Source of the DNA: Burkholderia cepacia ATCC 25416
Lineage (GTDB): Bacteria; Pseudomonadota; Gammaproteobacteria; Burkholderiales; Burkholderiaceae
Length of the DNA: 64,000 nucleotides
NCBI RefSeq assembly: GCF_001411495.1
Contig: NZ_CP012981.1
Span: 3,348,001-3,412,000 of the forward strand
Direction: 5' to 3'
The position numbers and the translations under genes were made by a program. The notes below the pieces were generated by a model. It did not search any database. It saw nothing but the letters and a program-made list of their open reading frames with translations, and had not been told where the DNA came from. This document shows, piece after piece, positions 25,497 to 33,721 of the stretch. Positions within the stretch are counted from its first letter, which is position 1. Every line of letters begins with the position of its first letter.

Positions 25497-27608
25497 TTAG
25501 CGCCGCTTCAGGTACGTCGAGCGACCAACACGACGCCCCTGAATGCGCGAAACCCCGCTCGGGGGCGGGGTTTCGGTGGGTTTTGCTACCTGCGGCGACG
25601 GCCGCGGAGTCTCACTAACTGCCTCTTCGACCGGCGGATCCGGAAGCACCTCGGCGGGCAGCGCCGACGGCAACGCCTCCAGTACCGGGACCGCGTCGAA
25701 CAGCGAGACCTGCGATGCGCGATGCTGCTCGACCTGCCAGTGCGCCTCGGTCATCAGGTGCACTTTCACGCTGCGGGCCGCGTGCAGCGCGTAGCCTTCG
25801 CAGTCCAACGCCTCGTTGCGCGGGCTGATCTTCTTCCACACGCGCTTACCGCCACGCGGCCCCGGCACCTTGACCTCTGCCGTGAGCTGCGACAGGTAGT
25901 CGCTGCGCACACCGCTATACCAGTGCATGCGGCCCGGCCCGTTGCCGTCGAGCTTCAACCGGTTTTCGAGGATCAGATCCTTCGCGCGGCTCACGCCGAC
26001 CATATACGGGCGCAACCCGTACTTCGCCGCCTTACTGTTGTTGCGCGTCGAGTCGATCGATGCCTTCGGCACGCTGAATATCTCCGCGTCGACGTTGCTG
26101 CTGCCCTTGACCGCCATGACGTTGTAACCGGCCTGCTGCGCCGTGCGCACATACTTGTATACGGCGTCCGACGTCGCACCGTCCGACGAGTCGATCGACG
26201 CTGCACGTACACGCAGCAGCCAGCCATTCTCATGCCGGTATGCGTGCGACAGCAGCGTCGTCAACGCGCCCCATACGCCGCCCGTCATCGGGTCTTGCTG
26301 CTGCTCCGTCACGTTGCCGTAGATCTCGCCCCACAAAACGAGCCAGCTTTCCTCGCCCCGACCCCATGCGCGCAGGACGATTGCGAGCCGGTCGTGTTGC
26401 ACGTCGACGCCAAGCGTCAACACCAGACCGCCAGTCGGCACGGTCAGCTCCGCGTACGACAGCGCACGTTGCGCGAGCACGTCCAGCTCGGGCAGATCGG
26501 TCTTGTACTTGTACGCCCGGCCCTGCGAGTTGTTCACGAACGAACGCATCTTCGTATCGTCGCCTTCGCGCAGCGCCTTGTCGGCCGTCAGCCACTTCTT
26601 GACCAGCTCGGCCATGTTGGAGCCGGGGAACGGCGACACCAGCTCGTTGATGCGGAAGCCGGCAACACCGTGAAACGGCGCCGTCGCAACCCATCGCCCG
26701 CGACGAACCGCGCGAATGCGCGTCGCGTCGTCCCACAACGAGCCGCAATGCGGACAGGTGTAACGGGCCGTCTCCGGTTGTGCGCGGCCGTAGACCTCAT
26801 GCACGACTTCGGCGCCCTCGCTCCACGTGACGTTTTCCCACGCCAGCTCATGCTCCTCGTCACAATCAGGGCACGGCACCAGATACACGCGCTGATCAGA
26901 TGCCGCGTAAGCCTGCTGGATGCGCGACAGGCCGTCGATGGTCGGCGTGCCGCCCAAGATCATCTTGCGTCGCCGGGCCGAGTAGCTCTTGTTCCGTTCC
27001 TCCAGCAGCGTGATCGAGTCGCCCTGCTCGCGCACGTTCGTATTCGCGTCGTCCGGCTCCTCGACCGCGACGACCGGGGCCGGCGTCGACTTCACTTCGT
27101 CCGGCGCGTTCGACGTGATGAACTTCAGGAAGCCACGCGCGAACGTCTTGTGATCCCACAAGTTGTTTTTGTCGCGGGCCGCATGAACCGGCAATTTCGC
27201 CGACAGGCGAGGTGTCACCTCAACCATCGGCTCGAACTTCTCCAGGTTGAACTTCTTCGCCGTTTTCTCTTTCGGGAACATGACGATCATCGGGCACGGG
27301 TCAACGTCGATCCGCTTGCCGATGTAGTTCAGCAGCACGCCATCTGTCCATGCGACCTGCGCCGACTTCATGCACACGATTTTCTGCACCGTCGGATCGT
27401 CCAGCGCTTCGTGCATGCCGAACACCCACGGCGTGATGTTCGGGTTATACCGGCCGGGGCTGGCAGAACCCTTCGCGCTCAACCTACGATGTTTGCGTGC
27501 CCAGTCCGTCGTCCCAATCCGCTCCGGCGGACGCAACATCGTCGCGATCCGGCGAATCACCGCGTGGACTGTCTGGGTCGTATTCAGAAAGCTGCTCAAG
27601 GCATCCAT
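25497..27608 (-). CDS. Terminase large subunit (lambda gpA type)
   Basis: 703 residues. N-terminal ATPase: WARKHRRLSAKGSASPGRYNPNITPWVFGMHEALDDP, VCMKSAQVAWTDGVLLNYIG, PAPVVAVEEPDDANTNVREQGDSI with Walker B, and KMILGGTPTIDGLSR. A zinc-binding pair CPDCDEE / CPHCGSLW follows. The nuclease part begins LVLTLGVDVQHDRLAIVLRAWG. The ATG at 27608 lacks a good ribosome site and overlaps the small-subunit gene by 125 bases; MLRPPERIG at 27539 is an alternative start. A strong hairpin lies inside the 3' coding part (25549-25574). Confidence 0.93.
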   Translation of the reverse strand: MDALSSFLNTTQTVHAVIRRIATMLRPPERIGTTDWARKHRRLSAKGSASPGRYNPNITPWVFGMHEALDDPTVQKIVCMKSAQVAWTDGVLLNYIGKRIDVDPCPMIVMFPKEKTAKKFNLEKFEPMVEVTPRLSAKLPVHAARDKNNLWDHKTFARGFLKFITSNAPDEVKSTPAPVVAVEEPDDANTNVREQGDSITLLEERNKSYSARRRKMILGGTPTIDGLSRIQQAYAASDQRVYLVPCPDCDEEHELAWENVTWSEGAEVVHEVYGRAQPETARYTCPHCGSLWDDATRIRAVRRGRWVATAPFHGVAGFRINELVSPFPGSNMAELVKKWLTADKALREGDDTKMRSFVNNSQGRAYKYKTDLPELDVLAQRALSYAELTVPTGGLVLTLGVDVQHDRLAIVLRAWGRGEESWLVLWGEIYGNVTEQQQDPMTGGVWGALTTLLSHAYRHENGWLLRVRAASIDSSDGATSDAVYKYVRTAQQAGYNVMAVKGSSNVDAEIFSVPKASIDSTRNNSKAAKYGLRPYMVGVSRAKDLILENRLKLDGNGPGRMHWYSGVRSDYLSQLTAEVKVPGPRGGKRVWKKISPRNEALDCEGYALHAARSVKVHLMTEAHWQVEQHRASQVSLFDAVPVLEALPSALPAEVLPDPPVEEAVSETPRPSPQVAKPTETPPPSGVSRIQGRRVGRSTYLKRR

Positions 27609-28014
27609 ATATATGCTCGTTCAACCATTCGACGTCCACCTCGACGCCGTATAGCGTGCGCAGCTCCTGCACCAGCTTGTCGGACAGCGACAGCAGCTCC
27701 GTTTGAAATGCGCCGACCATCAGGCCGTACGCCTGTTCGAGCTGCGCCGCATTGACCAGCTGCCCCTTCTTCTCTGCCAGCGTCAGCAGCTTGATCTCGC
27801 GATCGACGCGCTCCGTCATTGCACGCTCGGCGACGAGATCGATCCCGGTCTCACTGGAGCGGCCGGCCGCGACCTCGCGCAAGTGCCGAATGTAGGCGAT
27901 GCGGATCTCGTCGATCGACGCCGCGCGATAATCGAGCTGGACCTTGTCGACGAACCGCGAAACGGCCGATTGGTCAAGGTCGAGATGGTCAGCGATCTGA
28001 TGCTGAGTCGGCAT
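27484..28014 (-). CDS. Terminase small subunit (Nu1-like)
   Basis: 176 residues. An N-terminal winged helix-turn-helix (HQIADHLDLDQSAVSRFVDKVQLDYRAA) is followed by helices LVAERAMTERVDREIKLLTLAEKKGQLVNAAQLEQAYGLM and an acidic C-terminus. Nu1-type proteins bind cos to start packaging, so a cos site probably lies in the upstream DNA (28015-28480). I could not pick it out. Confidence 0.88.
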   Translation of the reverse strand: MPTQHQIADHLDLDQSAVSRFVDKVQLDYRAASIDEIRIAYIRHLREVAAGRSSETGIDLVAERAMTERVDREIKLLTLAEKKGQLVNAAQLEQAYGLMVGAFQTELLSLSDKLVQELRTLYGVEVDVEWLNEHIYGCLEQLSEYDPDSPRGDSPDRDDVASAGADWDDGLGTQTS

Positions 28015-28048
28015 GAATATGACCCCCTATGGAGACTCGCCAGTAGAG

Positions 28049-28074
28049 AAAAAACGCGGGTGCGAGCCCCCGCG
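28049..28074 (-). terminator. Intrinsic terminator in the leader of the terminase operon
   Basis: CGCGGG / CCCGCG stem (28055-28060 with 28069-28074). Leftward it is followed by six T. It ends 35 bases before the small-terminase start codon, so any late transcript starting further upstream must read through it. This is the arrangement expected for antitermination control. Confidence 0.72.
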
Positions 28075-28104
28075 TGTGGCGATGCCCAGAGGGTCCCCGC
28101 CTGC

Positions 28105-28299
28105 TCAAAAAATGGGCAGACCGGCACCGATCGCGACATCGGCGTTCACGCCGTCGCCCGCACGGTCCATTGCCCACACGACACGGTCCATCGCATCGTC
28201 AAACACGAAGCACCGCGCGGTTACGCGCCCCATGCTTCGATCTTCATCCCACGTCGACCAGACCTCGCTCGGTCCAGCGCTCGTCGACTCGATTCGCAT
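28105..28299 (-). CDS. Small hypothetical phage protein
   Basis: 64 residues from MRIESTSAGPSEVW at 28299, preceded by GGGG about ten bases upstream. The composition is balanced (DEDRSMGRVTARCFVFDDAMDRVVWAMDR), which looks like a folded small protein rather than a shadow frame. No family recognised. It lies between two terminators just before the terminase operon. Confidence 0.5.
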   Translation of the reverse strand: MRIESTSAGPSEVWSTWDEDRSMGRVTARCFVFDDAMDRVVWAMDRAGDGVNADVAIGAGLPIF

Positions 28300-28313
28300 T
28301 TCAGCGCCCCAAT

Positions 28314-28378
28314 GCAAAAAGCCCCGAGGGCTTGCGCGCTCAGGGCTTCAAATTAACTTCGTAGGAGCAGACGCCCCT
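28314..28378 (-). repeat. Terminator-bearing repeat, copy A (left of accessory module)
   Basis: About 65 bases closely similar to 30152-30215. Both read GCAAAAAGCCCC, an A/G-rich stem, CTCAGGGCTTCA, an AT-rich stretch, then G/CAGGG-like and ACGCCCC. Leftward each copy gives a stem GCCC..GGGC followed by TTTTTG, a terminator. A degenerate dispersed-motif-like word (AAATTAACTTC) is at 28350-28360. Confidence 0.7.
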
Positions 28379-28479
28379 GCCAATCGAGACACATCACAAC
28401 CGGCTGTCAGTTCAAATGGAAAGACCACACCCACCATATGCATAGTTGGGTGTGGTCTTCATTCGCACTTGCTAGCCGC

Positions 28480-29139
28480 TTAGACCCGCCAATTTCGAGC
28501 ACGGCGGGCCAACATCCGTCTTCGGCTCATGACTCGGCGTCGTGGTGGCTCCTTCTTCTTCGGTTCCTCGTCCCGTTCAATCATCGTCGTCAGCCGAAAG
28601 ATTGCCATCGCTGTAGCGAGAGCCGTCGCGATAGCGTAGATGAACAGTAGAAATCCAAAAAAGTATCCGACCGGAGATATCCATTTGTGTACGAAATCGA
28701 TAGAACCGAAAACGGAGTACACGTACGCGCCAACGCCCTCGGTCTCCTTGAGCGGGAAGTCGAGTCCTTTTGCCGCTAATGCAACGCCGAATGCAGCAAG
28801 CTGCACGACGATGAAATGAGCGAGTGACGCGCTGATTGTGACAAAGGGACTCGTCTTTCCCTTCCGGCGGGTCATGATGACACTTCGAAAGCGCTCGTCG
28901 CCAAAGCCCAACACAATCGCATACGCGCCAATCGCAAAACCAACCATAGTCGGCAAGACGGCGATCGGATCACCCCACCATCCGCCGTCTACCCAGAGAT
29001 GGGCAAGTAACGCCGTGGCAACCGCTGAAGCATGGAGATACGGAGAAGTCAGGACCGCTCGCCATCCCCCGTATGCACTCCAGTATCGCCGGAAAATGTT
29101 CCGTACACCGCGATACGATTTCTTCAGGTCACTCAGCAT
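28480..29139 (-). CDS. Four-helix membrane protein of a two-gene accessory module
   Basis: 219 residues with four predicted membrane helices (ASAVATALLAHLWV; VLPTMVGFAIGAYAIVLGFG; FVTISASLAHFIVVQLAAFGVALAA; PVGYFFGFLLFIYAIATALATAMAIF) and a very basic C-terminal tail (KKKEPPRRRVMSRRRMLARRARN). It lies 9 bases downstream of the DUF4747-like gene. Base composition is lower in GC than the flanking phage genes, suggesting recent acquisition. No family is recognised. A membrane effector paired with a soluble sensor, as in many abortive-infection pairs, is a hypothesis. Confidence 0.65.
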   Translation of the reverse strand: MLSDLKKSYRGVRNIFRRYWSAYGGWRAVLTSPYLHASAVATALLAHLWVDGGWWGDPIAVLPTMVGFAIGAYAIVLGFGDERFRSVIMTRRKGKTSPFVTISASLAHFIVVQLAAFGVALAAKGLDFPLKETEGVGAYVYSVFGSIDFVHKWISPVGYFFGFLLFIYAIATALATAMAIFRLTTMIERDEEPKKKEPPRRRVMSRRRMLARRARNWRV

Positions 29140-29148
29140 GCATTAGCC

Positions 29149-30027
29149 TCAGGCTGGTCGGCGCAAACGGCGAATTCGGGCGAGGTACTCCGCAGCTACA
29201 TTCTTCAACGCGGTCACAACCGTCTCCACGTTTGGATCATATAGCGCAGGAGTCAACATCGGATGCTTCTTCGTAGAAAGTGTCTGGACTTTCCCGATCT
29301 CGGTCATCCCACGAGCTTCCACATAACCGTTCGCCTGCGCCACCTCAGAAAGCAAGCGAGTATGCTCATTGGGCTCGAGAGATTCGCCCTTGTTTGCGAC
29401 GAGGACCGTGACCATCGTCGCTGCATTCTGCTCGGCCATTCGCTCCTTAACGTCCTGCTCCACATCCTCCCAATCGTCGGGGTTCGGCGGCGTAATGACA
29501 ATGTGGAGTTTTCGAAGCTCGGGCAAAGCGAAAATCTTGTCGAGCGTATCTGCACCTGGAATGACAGTAACAGTGATTTCCTTGAACTGTTCCGTCAATC
29601 GCGGCTGATTGAGCAGCTGCTTGAAGTACTTGCCCGCATCCTGCGGCCCTAGGTGCTCGTTAGAGTCTTGGCTCACAAAGAACAGTCGGTGCGATGGAGC
29701 ATGAAACAAGAACGGAAACGCTTCGAGGCCTGGCTTGAGATGGTCAGGCACATGCAGCTCGGCCAGCTCATCCTCCTCCGCCGGTGCCTGCTGAAGGACG
29801 TTGAGCCACTTACCAGTAAGCTTCAGGTCGTAGAACTTGAAAACTTCACCGTAGTAGAACCCATCACCGACTTCATCACCGAACGTACCAAGGATGCCAG
29901 CAAACTGACCTCGAATCTTGACAACATGCTTGGTTTTGTAAGCCTTCTTGAGCAAGTCGACATACCGTTCTGGGCCATGCGGCTCAGGCATAACAATATT
30001 CAGAGCACCTACAACAGCCGATCTCAC
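29149..30027 (-). CDS. DUF4747-like protein, candidate phage-exclusion gene
   Basis: 292 residues. The N-terminus ALNIVMPEPHGPERYVDLLKKAYKTKHVVKIRGQFAGILGTFGDEVG, the middle KPGLEAFPFLFHAPSHRLFFVS and the LRKLHIVITPPNPDDWEDVEQD block, then ANGYVEARGMTEIGKVQTLSTKKHPML, match my memory of the DUF4747 family, whose function is unknown. It is soluble with no obvious nuclease motif. It is first in a two-gene leftward unit with its own terminators on either side. Assignment to the family is from pattern memory only. Confidence 0.6.
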   Translation of the reverse strand: MRSAVVGALNIVMPEPHGPERYVDLLKKAYKTKHVVKIRGQFAGILGTFGDEVGDGFYYGEVFKFYDLKLTGKWLNVLQQAPAEEDELAELHVPDHLKPGLEAFPFLFHAPSHRLFFVSQDSNEHLGPQDAGKYFKQLLNQPRLTEQFKEITVTVIPGADTLDKIFALPELRKLHIVITPPNPDDWEDVEQDVKERMAEQNAATMVTVLVANKGESLEPNEHTRLLSEVAQANGYVEARGMTEIGKVQTLSTKKHPMLTPALYDPNVETVVTALKNVAAEYLARIRRLRRPA

Positions 30028-30356
30028 GCTATTCCCCCGTGTCGTTATCTGAGATAGCCCGGAAAGTTCCGCAGCTGTCGCATATATTACTCGGAAATGG
30101 GAAAGTCAAATCTGACCGATGAAGGAGATCGGCACGGTCACGTAATAGACAGCAAAAAGCCCCAAGGGCTTTCGCACTCAGGGCTTCATAATTCATTTTG
30201 CAGGGACGAACGCCCCCACACGACCTAACGGGCTCCACTATGTGTTCTTATGTCCCGAGAGGTTTGCACGACTAACGCGCGGTGCCAGCGAATATCCAGT
30301 GATGCTGCAACGGATGTTCGAAGTTTACGCGATCTACTCTTGGAATGAAAGACGTT
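30028..30356. other. Non-coding gap with repeat copy B
   Basis: 329 bases with no convincing gene. The 30152-30215 stretch is the second copy of the terminator-bearing repeat; it would end leftward transcription from the Q-like gene at 30357-30947. The AT-rich DNA at 30075-30115 is the likely promoter area for the accessory pair. The stretch 30230-30356 looks like leftover low-GC sequence with nothing assignable. Confidence 0.5.
30152..30215 (-). repeat. Terminator-bearing repeat, copy B (right of accessory module)
   Basis: Partner of 28314-28378 in the same orientation. It contains GCAAAAAGCCCC, GGGCTTTCGC, CTCAGGGCTTCA and ACGCCCCC. The pair brackets exactly the two accessory genes, as expected if a terminator was duplicated when the module entered. 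Confidence 0.68.
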
Positions 30357-30947
30357 TCATTCTCGCATTTGACGGCGCATTGTGTCGGACACCGATCCAT
30401 TCACGTGATCGAGCAGCGAATGCATGTCGTGAAAGCGCCGCGACCAGTGGCGTCGATATTCATCGAGTGGGATGCCGAGTGCTTGTGCACGTGCTGCATC
30501 GTCGATCGGCCGCTTGCCCGAGCCAGCGCAATCCGGACAGATGTAACGACCGTCGCGCCGCACGATGCCGCGCCCTTCGCACCGCACGCATTGATCGTTG
30601 ATCCACTCGTCTAGCACGCGCAACGCGAAGCGCTCAACAATATCGACCTTCGCACGTTCGACTTCGTGTCCAGCGCGCTGATCGCGGCGCTCCTCACGAT
30701 TCAGGCCCGTGAACCGGTTGCGCTTAAAGCGTCCTGACAACCGGATCATTTGCGCGAACAGCAACGTGGCCTTGCGGATCGTTGCCGGCCTCGTTTCCTG
30801 CCCTGCCTTGATCCGCACCAGCAACCGACCGAGATCGTTCGCAAATGCGAGTGCGCCCAAAGTAACTTTCGGATCGGCAATCGGGTCGGTGAACTGACCA
30901 CGAACGCTCATTGCAATGCCTGCCCGCTCCATCAAATCGATCATCAC
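30357..30947 (-). CDS. Zinc-ribbon phage regulator, possibly Q-like antiterminator
   Basis: 196 residues. A DnaJ-type zinc motif CVRCEGRG...CPDCAGSG lies near residues 118-143, after a helical region (LGRLLVRIKAGQETRPATIRKATLLFAQMIRLSGRF). Lambdoid Q proteins often carry such CxxCxGxG pairs. Position fits too: it is the last early-type gene before the late genes, which contain several internal terminators. Sequence identity to Q cannot be proved by eye. GKVTL-like codons DPKVTLG (AAA GTT ACT TTG) carry an exact dispersed-motif copy at 30859-30869. Confidence 0.55.
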   Translation of the reverse strand: MMIDLMERAGIAMSVRGQFTDPIADPKVTLGALAFANDLGRLLVRIKAGQETRPATIRKATLLFAQMIRLSGRFKRNRFTGLNREERRDQRAGHEVERAKVDIVERFALRVLDEWINDQCVRCEGRGIVRRDGRYICPDCAGSGKRPIDDAARAQALGIPLDEYRRHWSRRFHDMHSLLDHVNGSVSDTMRRQMRE

Positions 30948-30975
30948 TCTCTCCTACTCGTCCTAATGTCTCAAT

Positions 30976-31140
30976 GTCCCAAGGGATAAGGCTTGTGGGG
31001 GTGCGCGCCGGCGACATGCGCGACATGCGCCGCTCACGTCGCGCATGTCGCGCTGCGCACCCGCACACGAGGCAACGCCTTGGGACGTTGGGACACGGGA
31101 CGTCACGGCCGGCCATGACGAACCCAATGGCCGGCCGTGA
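30976..31140. repeat. Cluster of nested inverted repeats, possible replication origin
   Basis: Between the primase and Q-like genes. Outer arms GTCCCAAGG (30976-30984) and CCTTGGGAC (31078-31086); next arms GTGCGC (31001-31006) and GCGCAC (31055-31060); inner CGACATGCGC (31021-31030) and GCGCATGTCG (31041-31050). A second hairpin has a perfect 14-bp stem TCACGGCCGGCCAT (31103-31116) and its complement (31127-31140). GCGACATGC is also tandemly repeated. No T-run follows, so these are not plain terminators. Confidence 0.6.
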
Positions 31141-31164
31141 CTGATCCCATGGCGCGCCACACGA

Positions 31165-33672
31165 TCACAGCGGACTGTCGTCATCACCCGCTGCGACCAG
31201 TTCGCGCTCCGCTTCCGGCTGCTGCTCTTCCTTCACGTAGTACCAACCCCGCGATCCGGTCGACTCGCGCTTGCGTACCCACCCGAGCGACTTCAACGCC
31301 TTGCCGATACGGCGCTGCTCTGCCAGCGTCCACTTCGACGTGTCGAGCTTCAGAATGTCCGCAAGGATCTCTTCCATCGTCGTGCTCGACACGAATTCCA
31401 GGGCCTTGGCGATCTTGTCTTCGTACACGTCGCCTTCGTAGCGCTCCGCCTGCTCGATCTCGAACAGCGGGCGCTCATGCTCTTCCACGTGCCACACGAC
31501 GCCCGAGCGATACAGGTGCACGGCTTCCGCCCAGAGCTGTTCACGAACGGCCACAATGCCGTCGATGTCGACGAGACCGCCGACACGCAGCGGCCAGTAA
31601 CGTCGGTTGCCCGATTCGTCCTTCAGGTACGTGTCGAAGTTGACCGAGCCGGCGAACACGCACTGACGCGGGACGTCGGTCGCACGCTTGCCGTAGAAGT
31701 TGCGGAACCGGTCGACGGCGGTCGCGAAGAAGCTCTTCACCGCCGACGAGTCGGCCTTGTTCAACGAGTCCAGCTCGGCCAGCTCGATCACCCACTTCCC
31801 GGCCAGCACCGCGTACGTGTCTTTGTTGCCGATCTGGATCGGCGTATCGGTGAACCACGGTGCACCGGCCAGCACCTTCAGCGCCGTCGATTTGCGATGC
31901 CCCTGCTTGCCTTCGAGGATCAGGACGTTGTCGACCTTGCAGCCCGGCTCCATCACGCGCGCGACGGCGGCGATCATCCATTTCATGAACGCGAGCTGCA
32001 CATATTCGCTGTCGGCCACGCGCAGGTATGTCGACGGCATCGATCGCACACGCGACACGCCGTCCCATTTCAGCCCTTCGAGGTACTCGCGCACGTCATG
32101 GAAGTGGGTCGCGTCCGCCACCAACAGAACCGCGTTCATCACGATATCGGTGCGCACCGAGAGGCCGTATCGCTGTGACAACCAAAGCGCGCAGCGCTGA
32201 TCGTCCATGTCGGTCCACTCGCCCTTCACACCCTGCGGAAACGGCGGCGCTTTGCGCTTCATCACGCGGCCACCGAAGTCGTCCTGCTCGATGACGCCCT
32301 GCCACGCTTTGTGGTTCGACAAGATCATGTGCACGTTGCCGAGCGTCGGCAGCAGCGTGCCCTTGTCCGACCGCGCCAGATCCTGCTCCCACGTGTGCGC
32401 ACCGTTCTCTGCCTCACGGCCATCCCATTCAGGCTGTTTCGCGGCAGCGGACGTCGCAGCGGTTTTCGTCGGCATGACGTCCGCGGTCGACACGTCGACC
32501 GTCGCCGGTCGGATCTCTTCGTTGGCTGGCGCGATGACGCGCAAGATTGCCGCCTGCACCTGCGCCTCGACAGCTTCGATGCACTCTTCGACGTGCAGGT
32601 CGTTGAAATCGGTCAGCTTGCGCTCGCCGCGATTGGCGAAGACCGGAAAGACGACGCTGACGTCGTCGACCGTCGCTGCCGCCTCGTACGCACGCTTCAG
32701 GCCTGTGTTCTCGAAGCGCTTACGGCGCTGCGGCATCACATCGTTACCGTAGCTCACCTCGACGTACGGCACGCCGTTGTCGTCACGACGGCGCGACACG
32801 GCAACCATGTACCACGTGTTCTTCGCCTCGATCCGCACCGGGTCAGCACCAAACACCAGCTCACCACGGAAAGCAAACTCGTCGGCGAGCCAGTCGCGCA
32901 TGCGCTGCTTGATCTTCCAGTCGTCGTCGGCGCAGACCAGCACATGCACATCCGGATACGTCGCACGCAGGTAGCGCACGGCCGGGAGGATGCCGCCCGC
33001 GTCGAAGCAGATATTGACAGCGAACGCGTCGTCGATTGCCATGCGGATCGAGCGCGCGGTCGCGTAGCCTTCTGCGACCAGCACGATCTGGTCGTCAGCA
33101 CCCAACTCGCCGAGCAGATACGATGCGCCCTTCTTCTCCATGCCCTTATTGAAGCGTTTCGCGCCGTCCGGCGTGATCTTCTGCAGGCCGACGAGGCGCG
33201 CTTCGTCGCCGTACTGATACATTGGTACGAAGATCGTGCCGTCCGCGTCGAAGCGCACACCTTCTGCCGTGATGTGCTTGCGATCCAGGTATGCGGACTC
33301 GCCATGCTCTGCTGCACGGCTCCACTGATCGTGCGCGCGGTTCGCGGCGAGCTTTGCCTGCCGAGCCTCGCGCTCGGCCTGCTCGCGGTCGGCCACCTCC
33401 TGCCGACGACGGGTTTCGGCGAGTGTTTCCTCGCTCAACGGTGCGCCGCTCCATTCGAAGCGTTCGGTGCCCGGATCGTCGCCCGAGAAGTGTCCGAAGG
33501 TGCCGCCGTAGCCGATCACGACACCCTTGCTAACCACCTCGCGCAACTGATACCAGTATTTCTTGCGCGGTCCGTACCGATGATGTTTGCCGTCCGCAAC
33601 CGGATGGCCAGCGGGCAGGTCAGGATGTCCCGCCGCACGCAATTGCTGAATAATCTGGTCAAGTGTCGCCAT
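31165..33672 (-). CDS. Primase-helicase: Toprim domain plus VapE-type ATPase
   Basis: 835 residues from MATLDQIIQQLRAAGHPDLP at 33672; the longer upstream frame is not used. A Toprim region spans roughly residues 190-260 (LVAEGYATARSIRMAIDD, then VLVCADDDWKIK with the acidic metal site). A VapE/P-loop helicase follows, with GLKWDGVSRV, Walker A EGKQGHRKST at about 586-595, IELAELDSLNKAD as Walker B, and FAGSVNFDTYLKDESGNRRYWP. It is the phage's replication initiator-type protein, fusing priming and unwinding. An exact motif copy (AAAGTCACTTT, 33691-33701) lies 19 bases upstream of its start. Confidence 0.9.
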   Translation of the reverse strand: MATLDQIIQQLRAAGHPDLPAGHPVADGKHHRYGPRKKYWYQLREVVSKGVVIGYGGTFGHFSGDDPGTERFEWSGAPLSEETLAETRRRQEVADREQAEREARQAKLAANRAHDQWSRAAEHGESAYLDRKHITAEGVRFDADGTIFVPMYQYGDEARLVGLQKITPDGAKRFNKGMEKKGASYLLGELGADDQIVLVAEGYATARSIRMAIDDAFAVNICFDAGGILPAVRYLRATYPDVHVLVCADDDWKIKQRMRDWLADEFAFRGELVFGADPVRIEAKNTWYMVAVSRRRDDNGVPYVEVSYGNDVMPQRRKRFENTGLKRAYEAAATVDDVSVVFPVFANRGERKLTDFNDLHVEECIEAVEAQVQAAILRVIAPANEEIRPATVDVSTADVMPTKTAATSAAAKQPEWDGREAENGAHTWEQDLARSDKGTLLPTLGNVHMILSNHKAWQGVIEQDDFGGRVMKRKAPPFPQGVKGEWTDMDDQRCALWLSQRYGLSVRTDIVMNAVLLVADATHFHDVREYLEGLKWDGVSRVRSMPSTYLRVADSEYVQLAFMKWMIAAVARVMEPGCKVDNVLILEGKQGHRKSTALKVLAGAPWFTDTPIQIGNKDTYAVLAGKWVIELAELDSLNKADSSAVKSFFATAVDRFRNFYGKRATDVPRQCVFAGSVNFDTYLKDESGNRRYWPLRVGGLVDIDGIVAVREQLWAEAVHLYRSGVVWHVEEHERPLFEIEQAERYEGDVYEDKIAKALEFVSSTTMEEILADILKLDTSKWTLAEQRRIGKALKSLGWVRKRESTGSRGWYYVKEEQQPEAERELVAAGDDDSPL

Positions 33673-33721
33673 ACAAAATCCTCCTCGATCAAAGTCACTT
33701 TGGCCGCATGTCGCGGCCCGA

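Noticed and set aside
25549..25574. GAAACCCCGC/GCGGGGTTTC hairpin as a terminator
   Set aside because: It lies inside the terminase coding sequence near its 3' end and lacks a clear T-run; it may be structural RNA or chance in GC-rich codons.
28480..30027. Identification of the accessory pair as the Kiwa defence system
   Set aside because: Kiwa also pairs a four-helix membrane protein with a soluble one, but the gene order is reversed here and the soluble protein resembles DUF4747, not the KwaB family.
30029..30238. 69-codon frame between the accessory pair and the Q-like gene
   Set aside because: It runs through the repeat and terminator, has irregular composition and no ribosome site.
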